The notes beneath the pieces are model-generated. The model made no database searches. It saw nothing but the letters and a program-made list of their open reading frames with translations, and was not told where the DNA came from. From NCBI RefSeq assembly GCF_001612945.1, contig NZ_BDBK01000010.1, positions 124,001 through 188,000 of the forward strand: a stretch of 64,000 nucleotides of DNA. Reading direction: 5' to 3'. This document shows, one piece after another, positions 7,972 to 16,286 of this stretch. A program made the position numbers and the translations under genes. Within the stretch, counting starts at the first letter, position 1, and every line of letters begins with the position of its first letter. Source of the stretch: Nocardia inohanensis NBRC 100128. GTDB taxonomy: Bacteria; Actinomycetota; Actinomycetes; Mycobacteriales; Mycobacteriaceae.

Positions 7972-9291
7972 TCAGGGCGTGTCCACGTATTCACGCTCCG
8001 TAGTCGTGCGACCCCGCGCGCGCACGCTGTTCACCAGTGCCAGTAGCACTCCCAAGCCGACCAGGATCAAACCGCGCGCCCAGACCTGCCCCTCGATGCG
8101 GGTCGCCAGGAACAGACAGGACGCGAAGCCGAGACAGGGCACGATGGTCGGGATCCGGAAGTGGCCGGGTTCCCCGGGCTCGCGGCGCAGGATGAGGACC
8201 GAGCAGTTCACCGCCGCGAACACCACCAAGAGCAGCAGTACCAGCGTCTCCGCCAGGGCCGCGACCTCGCCGGTCAGCGCCAGCACCAGCGAGACCGTCG
8301 TGGTGGCGATGGTCGCGACCCACGGGGTGCGCCGCACGGGCAGCACCCGGGCCAGTGCGGCGGGGAGCAGTCCGTCGCGCGCCATCCCGTAGGTCAAGCG
8401 CGAGGCCATGATTCCGGTCAGCAGCGCACCGTTGGCGACGGCGACCAGTGCGATCACACTGAACAGCCATTCGGGCACGCCGCCGGCGATACGCACGACC
8501 TCCAGCAGAGGTCCACTGGCGCGGGCCAATTCATCGGTGGGAACCGCCGCACTGGCGACCACGCCGATGAGGATGTACATGACGCCCGCGGTGCCCAGCG
8601 CGCCGAAGAGCGCCGTCGGGTACGACCGGCGTGGGTCGCGGACCTCCTCGGCCAGATTCACCGAGGTCTCGAAGCCCACGAAGGAGTAGAAGGCCAGCAC
8701 CGTGCCCGCGAGCACCGCGGACACCACGCTCCGATCGGGCGTGCCCAATTCCGTCAACCGGCCGAGGTCGGCGTCGCCGCGGGCGATGATCCACATGCCC
8801 AGCACCACGATCAGCACCAGCCCGCCGAGTTCGATCAGCGTCGCGAAGACGTTGGCGCGCAACGACTCCCTGATGCCGCGAATGTTCAGCGCCGCCAAGG
8901 CGCACAGGAAGACGACCACCACGACCAGGGTCGGCACCGTGACCAGAGCCTGGAGGTAGTCGCCCGCGAACGCCCGCGCCAGCGCCCCCACCGATACGAC
9001 CCCACCGGCGAGCATGCAGAACCCCACCAGCGACCCCGCCGCGGGCCCCAGCGCCCGGGTGGCATAGTGCGCCGACCCGCCCGCCCGCGGATACTTCGTC
9101 GCCAGCTCGGCATAGGAGCCCGCACTGAGCGTCGCCAGGATCAGGGCGATCAGCAGCGGCAGCCACACCGCGCCACCGGACACTTTCGCGACCGAGCCGA
9201 CCAGCACATATACCCCCGCTCCCAGGACGTCGCCCAGGATGAAGAAGTACAGCAGAGGGGTACTCACGGCGCGATTCAGCGGAGTGGACAT
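7972..9291 (-). CDS. APC-superfamily amino-acid permease
   Basis: This 439-residue protein has about 12 membrane segments and opens with the helix-1 sequence FILGDVLGAGVYVLVG, the unwound GxG substrate-binding turn of the APC fold. Helix 6 is recognisable around LAFYSFVGFETSVNLAEEV, typical of cationic or neutral amino-acid permeases. It should import an amino acid or amine with protons across the cytoplasmic membrane. It is transcribed away from the molybdopterin gene and the 140-base gap holds a long palindrome nearer that gene. Substrate is not readable. Confidence 0.85.
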   Translation of the reverse strand: MSTPLNRAVSTPLLYFFILGDVLGAGVYVLVGSVAKVSGGAVWLPLLIALILATLSAGSYAELATKYPRAGGSAHYATRALGPAAGSLVGFCMLAGGVVSVGALARAFAGDYLQALVTVPTLVVVVVFLCALAALNIRGIRESLRANVFATLIELGGLVLIVVLGMWIIARGDADLGRLTELGTPDRSVVSAVLAGTVLAFYSFVGFETSVNLAEEVRDPRRSYPTALFGALGTAGVMYILIGVVASAAVPTDELARASGPLLEVVRIAGGVPEWLFSVIALVAVANGALLTGIMASRLTYGMARDGLLPAALARVLPVRRTPWVATIATTTVSLVLALTGEVAALAETLVLLLLVVFAAVNCSVLILRREPGEPGHFRIPTIVPCLGFASCLFLATRIEGQVWARGLILVGLGVLLALVNSVRARGRTTTEREYVDTP

Positions 9292-9400
9292 ACCGAGCGT
9301 TTACCCCTGCGACGGTCTTCGAATCGATCGCGAGCTATTGCTCAGCGAACCCGCTTCCGGCCCACGAGCTGGACGCCACGACGAGCTCGGAGTAATTTCG

Positions 9401-9424
9401 CTGTTATACGGCACCGTATAACAG
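9401..9424 (+). promoter_or_regulatory. 24-nt perfect palindrome overlapping the ribosome binding site
   Basis: CTGTTATACGG and its exact complement are separated by CA, giving 11-base arms. The last two bases are the first AG of the AGGAG ribosome binding site (9423-9427) of the molybdopterin gene, whose ATG is at 9433. As DNA this looks like a repressor operator; as RNA it could fold into a 10-bp stem with a GCAC loop that partly masks the RBS. Confidence 0.7.
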
Positions 9425-9432
9425 GAGTTGCC

Positions 9433-10125
9433 ATGACACTTCCACCAGGTCAACGCGTCGCCGATGGATTCCCGCGTTTCGGCAAGCATCTGCATCACCC
9501 GCCTCCCCCGATACCCGCCGATCCGGTGCTCGCGGTCAGCGGGCCGCTGACCGAGACCATCACCTTGTCGCAGCGTGACCTCGCACAACTGCCGCGGCAA
9601 GAGCGCAAAGCCGACTTCCATTGCGTCGCAGGATGGTCCGCCACCGGGCTGCGGTGGGAGGGAACCCCGTTCGAGACGTTCTACCGCACCCGGGTCGAAC
9701 CGCTGATCGAACCGGGGGCGACCATCACCCATGCGGTGTTCGAAGGTCTGGACGGCTTCAAATCGATCGTGCTGCTCGAGGATGCCCTGGCCGACGATGT
9801 CCTGCTCGCCGACCGTCTCGACGGGCAGCCGCTCGACGGCGACCACGGCGCTCCGCTGCGGCTGATCAGCCCCGGACAGTACGGGTTCATCAGCACGAAA
9901 CACCTGTGCCGCATCGAATTCCACACCTCCGAACCCCCGGTCTCCGATCGTTTGTCACCGATCTCGGGGCACCCCAGGGCGCGAGTATGGCGGGAGGAGC
10001 GCAACCGCTACCTCCCCGGGCGGATGGTGCGCCCCGTCTACCACTGGCTGATCGCGCCCATCCGCGCCCTCAGCGCCCGGGGCAGCGTCAAGCCTCCGGT
10101 ACCGTTGGGCGGTGAACCCAGCTGA
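9433..10125 (+). CDS. Molybdopterin-dependent oxidoreductase (sulfite-oxidase fold)
   Basis: This 230-residue protein matches the catalytic domain of the sulfite oxidase/YedY family. FHCVAGWS carries Cys64, the expected thiolate ligand of molybdenum, and the LISPGQYGF and KHLCRIEF blocks follow. There is no Tat signal peptide and no heme or dimerisation domain, so it resembles the short cytoplasmic actinobacterial members of unknown substrate. The ATG at 9433 has a good AGGAG RBS within a long palindrome. The 3' end overlaps the next gene by 14 bases, indicating coupled translation. Family is firm; the electron partner and substrate are not known. Confidence 0.85.
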   Translation: MTLPPGQRVADGFPRFGKHLHHPPPPIPADPVLAVSGPLTETITLSQRDLAQLPRQERKADFHCVAGWSATGLRWEGTPFETFYRTRVEPLIEPGATITHAVFEGLDGFKSIVLLEDALADDVLLADRLDGQPLDGDHGAPLRLISPGQYGFISTKHLCRIEFHTSEPPVSDRLSPISGHPRARVWREERNRYLPGRMVRPVYHWLIAPIRALSARGSVKPPVPLGGEPS

Positions 10126-10915
10126 TACGCGAGCCCTCAAAGACGGCGACCTCGGCACCCGCGAGGAGAATCTGCGGTTGCTGCTGGAACGGGCCGCCGA
10201 CGGGGACACGTCCGCGGCGGAAGCACTGCGCGGGCTTGTTCGCGACTATCGCGACTACCACCGAGCGCTCTACAGCCGGGCACTGAACCGCGCGGCCGTC
10301 TTCGGGGACGACTCACTGCGGGCTCCCCTGCTCGCGGCGCTCGCCGACACCCGATACAACTGCCAGGCCTGGGCCGCAATGGGCTGCGCGGCCCTCGGTT
10401 TCCGCGACGCCGTCCCCGGCTTGCTCGCGATGCTGGACCACCCGCAGGAAATGGCGCGCGATCAAGCGGTGATCGCACTGGGCGTACTCGGTGACGAGTC
10501 GGTGGTTCCGCAACTCGCGCCCCTGCTGCGCGATCCGGTCGCCGGCATGCGCGAACACACCGCCGAAGCGCTCGGCATGATCGGCGGCGACGCGGCCCTC
10601 GCCGCACTCTGGGCAGAATTCGAGCACCGCCGCTACTTCCGCATCGGCTACATCGCCAGCGCCCTATCGAGATTCACCCCCGACATCATCCCGAGGCTGT
10701 GCGAAGCAGCCGAGCACGGCGACGCCGATCAACGCTACTGGGCGGCCGTCGCCCTCGGCTCCACCGGCGACGACCGCGCCGTACCGACCTTGGAACGCCT
10801 GATGGCCCACGACCGCGGCCAAACAGTCTTCGACGGTGTAGTCGGCGTCGCAGCGAAGAAAGCCCTCCGCACCCTGCGCCGAATCCAGGCCGCCATCGCC
10901 GCCCGCGAATCCTGA
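10112..10915 (+). CDS. HEAT-repeat (PBS-lyase-like) protein
   Basis: This 267-residue protein starts with GTG inside the end of the molybdopterin gene (14-base overlap). From about residue 60 it is a series of roughly 30-residue helical repeats with Asp/Val/Leu signatures such as RDAVPGLLAMLDHP, DESVVPQLAPLLRDP and DRAVPTLERLMAHD, characteristic of E-Z type HEAT repeats. It has no signal peptide or catalytic motif. Such proteins act as scaffolds or as cofactor lyase and assembly factors. The overlap suggests a link with the molybdoenzyme, for example as a chaperone; that is inference. Confidence 0.75.
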   Translation: MNPADTRALKDGDLGTREENLRLLLERAADGDTSAAEALRGLVRDYRDYHRALYSRALNRAAVFGDDSLRAPLLAALADTRYNCQAWAAMGCAALGFRDAVPGLLAMLDHPQEMARDQAVIALGVLGDESVVPQLAPLLRDPVAGMREHTAEALGMIGGDAALAALWAEFEHRRYFRIGYIASALSRFTPDIIPRLCEAAEHGDADQRYWAAVALGSTGDDRAVPTLERLMAHDRGQTVFDGVVGVAAKKALRTLRRIQAAIAARES

Positions 10916-10922
10916 TCGGGCT

Positions 10923-10937
10923 GCCGACGCCGTCGGC
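10923..10937. terminator. Small hairpin between convergent genes
   Basis: GCCGAC-GCC-GTCGGC is a 6-bp stem with a 3-base loop in the 36-base gap between the HEAT-repeat gene and the convergent P450 gene. It could terminate both, though it is short. Confidence 0.45.
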
Positions 10938-10951
10938 AAGCATCCTCGCGC

Positions 10952-12220
10952 TCAGCGATCGGATCCGGCCGGGGCGATCCGGGCGTAGCCGATGGGCATT
11001 TCGGCGGGACCGCGCAGGGTGACGTGTTCGCGATAGCGCAGACGACCGTTGTCGATGCCGGGCGCCACGACCCGCCGGGCGAAGCAGGTCAGCGCGATCT
11101 CGGTTTCCAGGCGCGCGAGGGGTGCGCCGAGGCAGAAGTGCTGGCCGAGACCGAAGGCGAGGTGCCGGTTGGCGCGGGCCGGATCGAAGCGTTCGGGACC
11201 GGCGAAGACGTTCGGGTCGTGGTTGGCGGCGGCGAGCAGCATGATCACGGCGTCGCCGGTCCGAATGTCCATGCCGGGCAGCGGAATCGGTCCGGCGGCG
11301 ATGCGCGGCACCAGTTGAACGGGCGGATCGTAGCGCAGGGTCTCCTCGATCACGGGGCCGACGAAGGCCGGCGCGGTGCGCAGGATGGCGAGCAGATGGC
11401 GGTTGCGCAGCAGCGCGAGGCCGGCGTTGGCGATCAGGTTGACGGTGGTTTCGTGCCCGGCGATGAGCAGCAACGCACAGGTCGCGATGAGCTCCTCGTG
11501 GGTGAGGGCATCCCCGGACTCTTCGGCCGCGATCAGCGCCGAGAGCAGCTCCTCGCCCGGCCGGGTGCGCCGGTGCCGGATCAGCTGTTCGAAGTAGTCG
11601 TGGAGTTCGTTGTCGGCCCGCACCAGTTCGCCCGGATCGGGGCGGCCGGTGGCGGCGGTGGCCGAGATCGGGTCGAGGGTGCGCGCCAGCAGCATCGACC
11701 ACCGCCGCAGCTGCGGTTCGTCGCTGAGCGGCACGCCGAGCAGTTCGCAGATGACGGTGATGGGCAGCGGATAGGCGAGATCGGCCACCAGGTCGAAGGT
11801 CCCGCGTTCGGCGACCCGGTCGAGAGCGGCGTCGGCGATGGCGGTGATGCGCGGGGCGAGGGTGCGCACCGTGGCCGGGGTGAACGCCTTCGCCACCAGC
11901 CTGCGCAGCCGGGTGTGGTCGGGGGCGTCCAGGAACAGGAACGAGGTCGCCCCGGTCAGCTCCGCGCATCGGTCGCCGGCGAGGTCGTGAATGGGCATGG
12001 GCCCCATCGGAATCGCGGCGTGACGGCGTTCCACCGCCGCGGCCGGATGCCGGAACACGGTGGCGCAGTCCTGGTACGAGGACAGCACCACCACCGGTGA
12101 GCGGCCCAGCCGCACCGCGCCGTGTTCGCGGATGCGGTCGAAGAGCGGGTAGGGGTCGGTGCGGTTGGCCGGATCCAGTAGTTCGGTGAAGAAGCCGGGT
12201 GCGGGGGTCGCGGTGGTCAT
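10952..12220 (-). CDS. Cytochrome P450
   Basis: This 422-residue soluble P450 has all landmarks: the I-helix oxygen-binding motif AGHETT, the ExxR motif ETLRYDPP, and the heme loop FGLGQHFCLG with Cys363 as heme ligand. LDAPDHTRLRRLV is typical of bacterial CYP families. It would hydroxylate a small lipophilic substrate using ferredoxin and reductase supplied from elsewhere, since none is adjacent. It is the last gene of a six-gene minus-strand operon starting with an FMO at 17705; the gap to the upstream metallo-hydrolase gene is 15 bases. Family is certain, CYP class and substrate are not. Confidence 0.92.
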   Translation of the reverse strand: MTTATPAPGFFTELLDPANRTDPYPLFDRIREHGAVRLGRSPVVVLSSYQDCATVFRHPAAAVERRHAAIPMGPMPIHDLAGDRCAELTGATSFLFLDAPDHTRLRRLVAKAFTPATVRTLAPRITAIADAALDRVAERGTFDLVADLAYPLPITVICELLGVPLSDEPQLRRWSMLLARTLDPISATAATGRPDPGELVRADNELHDYFEQLIRHRRTRPGEELLSALIAAEESGDALTHEELIATCALLLIAGHETTVNLIANAGLALLRNRHLLAILRTAPAFVGPVIEETLRYDPPVQLVPRIAAGPIPLPGMDIRTGDAVIMLLAAANHDPNVFAGPERFDPARANRHLAFGLGQHFCLGAPLARLETEIALTCFARRVVAPGIDNGRLRYREHVTLRGPAEMPIGYARIAPAGSDR

Positions 12221-12235
12221 GGTCTCCGCCGGTGC

Positions 12236-13360
12236 TCAGCCGTGCCGGATGGCGCGGTGGGTGAAGGTGGGCGCGGTACCCGGGTTCAGTAGCGCGTCGG
12301 TCAGCTCACTGGACGGGAAGAATTGCCGGAATCGCGAATCCCGTTGGGAGACATCGGCGATGGTCTTCTCGATGATGAGCGAGTTGTACTGCTCGTAGGT
12401 GGTCTCGATGGTGTTGGCATTGAGCACCACCTCGTGCCCCCAGGACCGGGTGAAGCCGGACAGGCCGGGGATCTTCGAATGCTCCGGCGTGAGACATTCG
12501 GTGGCGATGGCGTTCTCGCTGATCACCCAGATCCCGGTGTCGCTGTTCAGCACCAGCGACTGATTGCCCTTGGCGTGGCCGGGTGTGGAGATCAACGCGA
12601 CGCCGGGACCGAGCAGCACGCTGCCGTCGAGGGGCAGGATCCGCTCCGGCGGCAGGTCCACGAAGGTGCCGGGCTGATACCAGGGCCGCTGGAAGGGGTG
12701 CAGATCCGCCATGGCCTCGAGCTCGTCGCGCTGGGCGAGCAGTTTGGCGTTCGGGAAGGCCGCGGCTACCGGCCGGTCCGGGCTGATGTCGGCCTGCGGC
12801 GCGGTGGTGCCCAGCCAGCGCCGCACATCCTGGGTGTGCAGGTGGTCGAAGGCGAGAAAGTCGACCTCGGCCGGATCAAGCCCCGCCTGGCGGCAGGCGC
12901 CGAGCACATCGGTGTGCGCGTGCACGAACACATTGCGCAGCGGACCCGGGGTGAATTTGGTGAGTTCGGCGAAATACGGTGTGTAGGAGTCGAGTTCGTG
13001 ATCACTCGGCTCGAACAGCAGAGTGCGGGGCGTGCCGTCGCTGTCGGTCCAGCGCACGATCAGCATGCGGTTGAAGATGGTGACGAACGGCGTGGGACTG
13101 ATCGCGGCCCGGAACAGCCCGTACCGGGTCGGATACGGCAGCGAGATCAGATCATGGGTGCGCACCGAATCCGGGCGGCCGGTGGCGGCGAACTCGCGCT
13201 TGAAATCCAGTGCGGCCGTGCGGCACGCGCGCAGCCGGGCGCCGAACCCACCGGGCGCGGACAGCGCCTTGTCGAAGGTGTCGATGCGGGTGAAGGGGGC
13301 GGTGACGGCCGGGCGCGGGACGGCGATGGGTTCGGTGCTGAGGCGTTCGGCGATGCTCAT
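12236..13360 (-). CDS. Metallo-beta-lactamase-fold hydrolase
   Basis: This 374-residue protein has the MBL-fold order: HLHTQD at residues 173-178, then STPGHAKGNQSLVL with the third metal His, then ISENAIA where the bridging acidic residue is expected. The first motif departs from canonical HxHxDH by reading HxHxQD, so metal coordination may differ. Candidate roles are lactone, ester or thioester hydrolysis. A lactonase would fit after a Baeyer-Villiger-type step by the FMO in the same operon, but this is inference. It lies between the decarboxylase-like and P450 genes with gaps of 43 and 15 bases. Confidence 0.8.
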   Translation of the reverse strand: MSIAERLSTEPIAVPRPAVTAPFTRIDTFDKALSAPGGFGARLRACRTAALDFKREFAATGRPDSVRTHDLISLPYPTRYGLFRAAISPTPFVTIFNRMLIVRWTDSDGTPRTLLFEPSDHELDSYTPYFAELTKFTPGPLRNVFVHAHTDVLGACRQAGLDPAEVDFLAFDHLHTQDVRRWLGTTAPQADISPDRPVAAAFPNAKLLAQRDELEAMADLHPFQRPWYQPGTFVDLPPERILPLDGSVLLGPGVALISTPGHAKGNQSLVLNSDTGIWVISENAIATECLTPEHSKIPGLSGFTRSWGHEVVLNANTIETTYEQYNSLIIEKTIADVSQRDSRFRQFFPSSELTDALLNPGTAPTFTHRAIRHG

Positions 13361-13403
13361 ACGATCCTCCTCGGAGCGTTCGGGCGATGGGATGCGTTGC
13401 CCG

Positions 13404-14186
13404 TCAGAGGATCCGGGGCCGCAGGTGGGTCAGGGTGAACAGCGGGCTCAACGGCCGCAGCGGAATCGGCGGCAGGCCGGTGGCGAACAGGTCGACGCGA
13501 TGCAGGCGAGCCTCGACGACCCGGCCCAGACCCATCTGATCGAGCGGATCACGTTCGGAGCCACCGATTTCCAGGGTGAAGTCCTCGACCCGGCGCGCCT
13601 CGATGATCTTCTCGCGCGGAGTGAAGCCCACCACGAAGGACGGGAACAGCGCGCCCATCAATCCCATGACATTGCGGTGCGGACGACCGAGGAACGGCGG
13701 CGCGTCCTCGATGACCTCGCCGAGCCGCCCGCTCATGCGCACCAGCTTGTGGCCGCGGCGTCCGGCCTCGGCGCGGATCTCGGTATCGGTCTTGGCCCAG
13801 TCGATCTGCCCGAGCTTCTTGGGGTAGCCCGCCCCTTCACGTCCCATGATCAGCGCCACGTCGTCGTCGAGGACCATCCAGACACAGTGGATTCCGGTGC
13901 CCTGCAACGTCTTCACGTGCACGAACACGGCTGCCTCGTGATAGGCCTCGGTGCCGTAGTTGTACTCCGGAAAATAGGCGGTGAACACGTCGGCGCGGGC
14001 CGGTTCGGCCAGTCGCATCCCGGCGGGCAGCCACTGGCGCATCTTGCCGGGATCGACTTCGACGGTCGCCGAGTAGTAGTGGGCGTCACGGTAGAAGCTG
14101 CCGCGCGGATCGGCGATCGCGAGCAGGCGGGTCAGATCCGTGCCGAGCGAGCGCCCGGCGGTGCGGATGGCGGGTTCCCAGTCCAT
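13404..14186 (-). CDS. Acetoacetate-decarboxylase-family protein
   Basis: From the ATG at 14186 the protein is 260 residues. The motif GREGAGYPKKLG contains Lys123-Lys124, corresponding to the Schiff-base lysine and its neighbour in clostridial acetoacetate decarboxylase. The start is chosen because the upstream SDR stop is only 2 bases away and conserved sequence begins soon after. Members of this family decarboxylate beta-keto acids or catalyse aldol-type and dehydration steps on larger keto acids through a lysine imine. In this operon it probably acts on an oxidised ring-cleavage or keto-acid intermediate; the substrate is not evident. Confidence 0.82.
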   Translation of the reverse strand: MDWEPAIRTAGRSLGTDLTRLLAIADPRGSFYRDAHYYSATVEVDPGKMRQWLPAGMRLAEPARADVFTAYFPEYNYGTEAYHEAAVFVHVKTLQGTGIHCVWMVLDDDVALIMGREGAGYPKKLGQIDWAKTDTEIRAEAGRRGHKLVRMSGRLGEVIEDAPPFLGRPHRNVMGLMGALFPSFVVGFTPREKIIEARRVEDFTLEIGGSERDPLDQMGLGRVVEARLHRVDLFATGLPPIPLRPLSPLFTLTHLRPRIL

Positions 14187-14188
14187 GG

Positions 14189-14989
14189 TCACTTGACCTT
14201 TCCGTAGACGGTGCGCAGGATCGGGCCGATCAGCGCCCGCGGCGTGTACTGGCCGCCGACGGTCTGCACCTTGGCGAACACACCCGGCACCACCCGGCGG
14301 CGACCGGCCGCCAGGCCCGAGATCGCTTCCTCGGCAGCCTGTTCCGCGCTCACCCACAGCGGCGCCGGGACCAGCTTGTCGAGCTTCGGCACCTCGGCGA
14401 CCTCGGCGTATTCGGTCCGCACCGGGCCGGGGGCGAGCAGGGTGCAGCTCACGCCGGTACCCGCCAGCTCGCTGTGCAGCGATTCGGCGAGGGTATTGGC
14501 GAAGGCCTTGCTGGCGGCGTAGGTGGTGTTCCCGGGTCCGGGCTGATTGCCCGCGGTGGAGCCGGTGATCAGGATCGCGCCGGCCCCGCGCGCCAGCATG
14601 CCGGGCAGTACGGCGAGGACGAGATCATGCACCGCAACGGAGTTCAGTTCCACCTGCTGACGCTCGCGGGCCGCGTTCGCCCGGGCCAGCGGGCCGTAGG
14701 TGGCGAATCCGGCGTTGTTGCACAGCACGGTGATCTCGCGATTTTCCAGTTCCGCGCAGAGTTTGCCGCGCGCGTCGCGGTCGGACAGGTCGACGGCCCG
14801 GATCTCGACCGCCACCTGGTACGAGATGCTCAGCCGATCGGCCAGATCGAGCAGCCGATCCGCGCGGCGGGCCACCAGGATCAGCGAATATCCGTGCCGG
14901 GCAAGCCTTTCCGCGAGGGCAGCGCCGATACCGGAGGAGGCTCCGGTGACGACCGCCCGGCTGCCGGGGGTTGGGTTGGGCAGGCTCAT
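14189..14989 (-). CDS. Short-chain dehydrogenase/reductase
   Basis: This 266-residue protein is a classical SDR: cofactor motif TGASSGIG at residues 15-22, CNNAGFATYG in the middle, and the catalytic Ser/Tyr/Lys in TGSTAGN followed by TYAASK. ARRADRLLDLADRL after the second strand favours NADP. The C-terminal ending FAKVQTVGGQYTPRAL is like mycobacterial SDRs annotated as ketoacyl or steroid reductases. It oxidises an alcohol or reduces a ketone. Gaps are 17 bases to the upstream OYE gene and 2 bases to the decarboxylase-like gene, showing tight coupling. Confidence 0.9.
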   Translation of the reverse strand: MSLPNPTPGSRAVVTGASSGIGAALAERLARHGYSLILVARRADRLLDLADRLSISYQVAVEIRAVDLSDRDARGKLCAELENREITVLCNNAGFATYGPLARANAARERQQVELNSVAVHDLVLAVLPGMLARGAGAILITGSTAGNQPGPGNTTYAASKAFANTLAESLHSELAGTGVSCTLLAPGPVRTEYAEVAEVPKLDKLVPAPLWVSAEQAAEEAISGLAAGRRRVVPGVFAKVQTVGGQYTPRALIGPILRTVYGKVK

Positions 14990-15006
14990 GGGATGCTCCT
15001 CGGCGA

Positions 15007-16251
15007 TCAGAATTGGGTGAGCGCGCGGGCGGACACGGTGGTGCCGGCGGCGAGCAGCGTGCGAACGGCCCCGGGTCCGCTCACCTGCCGCTCCCCCGCC
15101 GCGATCCGCTGGAAATTGGCTGCGTGCCAGGCGAGTTGGAGGTAGGAGTTGATCGGCGTGGCTCCGGGCATCGGGAGGCGCGGGGCGGTCGGCAGCACCG
15201 CCGGTTCCCGGGATCCGGTCAGCAGCGCCGCGGCGATATCGGGCTGGACCGCGAACGGGCGGCCCAGCCCGATCACATCCACCGAGCCCTGGGCGAGCAC
15301 CTCGTTCATGAAGTCGAGGGTGCGGATGCCGCCGGTGAGCATGAGCGGTATGGCCGAGCGGGCGCGCAATTCCTCGGCATAGCGCAGAAAGTACGCCTCA
15401 CGCTCGCGCGTACCGTCCTGCACCACACCGGTCATCGCCGGGGCCTCGTAATTGCCGCCCGAGACCTCCAGCAGATCGATGCCGGCCTGCTCGAGAGCGA
15501 GCGCGACCTCGAGCGACTCGTTCTCCTCCAGCCCCCTGCGCTGGAAGTCGGCCGAGTTCAGCTTGACCGAGAGAATGGCACCGGGGCCGATGGCCTTTCG
15601 CACCTCCGCGACCACCTCGAGCAACAGCCGCCGCCGGTTCTCGGGCGAACCGCCGTACCGATCGGTGCGCTGGTTGGCGATCGGAGACAGGAATTGCGAC
15701 AGCAGGTAGCCGTGGGCGGCATGCACCTGCACGCCCGCGAACCCCGCCGCCACCGCGAGTTCCGCCGTGCGCGCGAAGCGGCGGCGCAGGCCGGCGATGT
15801 CGTCGAGGGTCAGCGCTCGCGGCTTGCGCAGGTTGAACCCGACCGCCTGCGGCCGCAGCGCCGACGGGCCGACGGGGCGGCGGTGCAGCGGACCGACCGC
15901 CACGCGCCCCGGATGGTTGATCTGCATGACCATCACCGAACCCTCACGCGCACCCGCCCGCGCCCAGTTCCCGACGGCTTCGAGATGCCGGTCGTCCTCG
16001 AGGGTCACATTGCGCGGTTCGACGAAGGCGCGGCGGTCGATCATGACATTGCCGGTGATGAGCAGCCCCGCCCCGCCGCGCCCCCAGGCGCTGTAGAGCC
16101 GGGTCAGGGTCTGGCTGGGCGCGCCGGCGATATCGCCGAGTTGCTCGCTCATCGCGGCCTTGGCGATGCGGTTGGGCAGGGTGATGCCGCACGGCAGGGT
16201 CAGCGGACTGCCGACTGCGACGATGCGGGGTGTGCGGGTCTTGGGTGCCAT
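15007..16251 (-). CDS. Old-yellow-enzyme-family NADH:flavin oxidoreductase
   Basis: This 414-residue protein is a single-domain FMN TIM barrel. It starts with LTLPCGITLPNRIAKAAM, has the active-site segment VHAAHGYLLSQFLSP, then the RTDRYGGSPENR signature and an FMN-phosphate site near LTGGIR and VIGLGRP. Such enzymes reduce activated C=C bonds of enones, enoyl-CoAs or nitro compounds with NAD(P)H. It lacks the Fe-S and FAD domains of the 2,4-dienoyl-CoA reductase type. Gaps are 35 bases to the upstream FMO and 17 to the SDR. In the operon it would saturate an enone intermediate. Confidence 0.9.
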   Translation of the reverse strand: MAPKTRTPRIVAVGSPLTLPCGITLPNRIAKAAMSEQLGDIAGAPSQTLTRLYSAWGRGGAGLLITGNVMIDRRAFVEPRNVTLEDDRHLEAVGNWARAGAREGSVMVMQINHPGRVAVGPLHRRPVGPSALRPQAVGFNLRKPRALTLDDIAGLRRRFARTAELAVAAGFAGVQVHAAHGYLLSQFLSPIANQRTDRYGGSPENRRRLLLEVVAEVRKAIGPGAILSVKLNSADFQRRGLEENESLEVALALEQAGIDLLEVSGGNYEAPAMTGVVQDGTREREAYFLRYAEELRARSAIPLMLTGGIRTLDFMNEVLAQGSVDVIGLGRPFAVQPDIAAALLTGSREPAVLPTAPRLPMPGATPINSYLQLAWHAANFQRIAAGERQVSGPGAVRTLLAAGTTVSARALTQF

Positions 16252-16286
16252 GGCTGGACTCCTGGTGTCGCGGAGCGGATGTCGGA

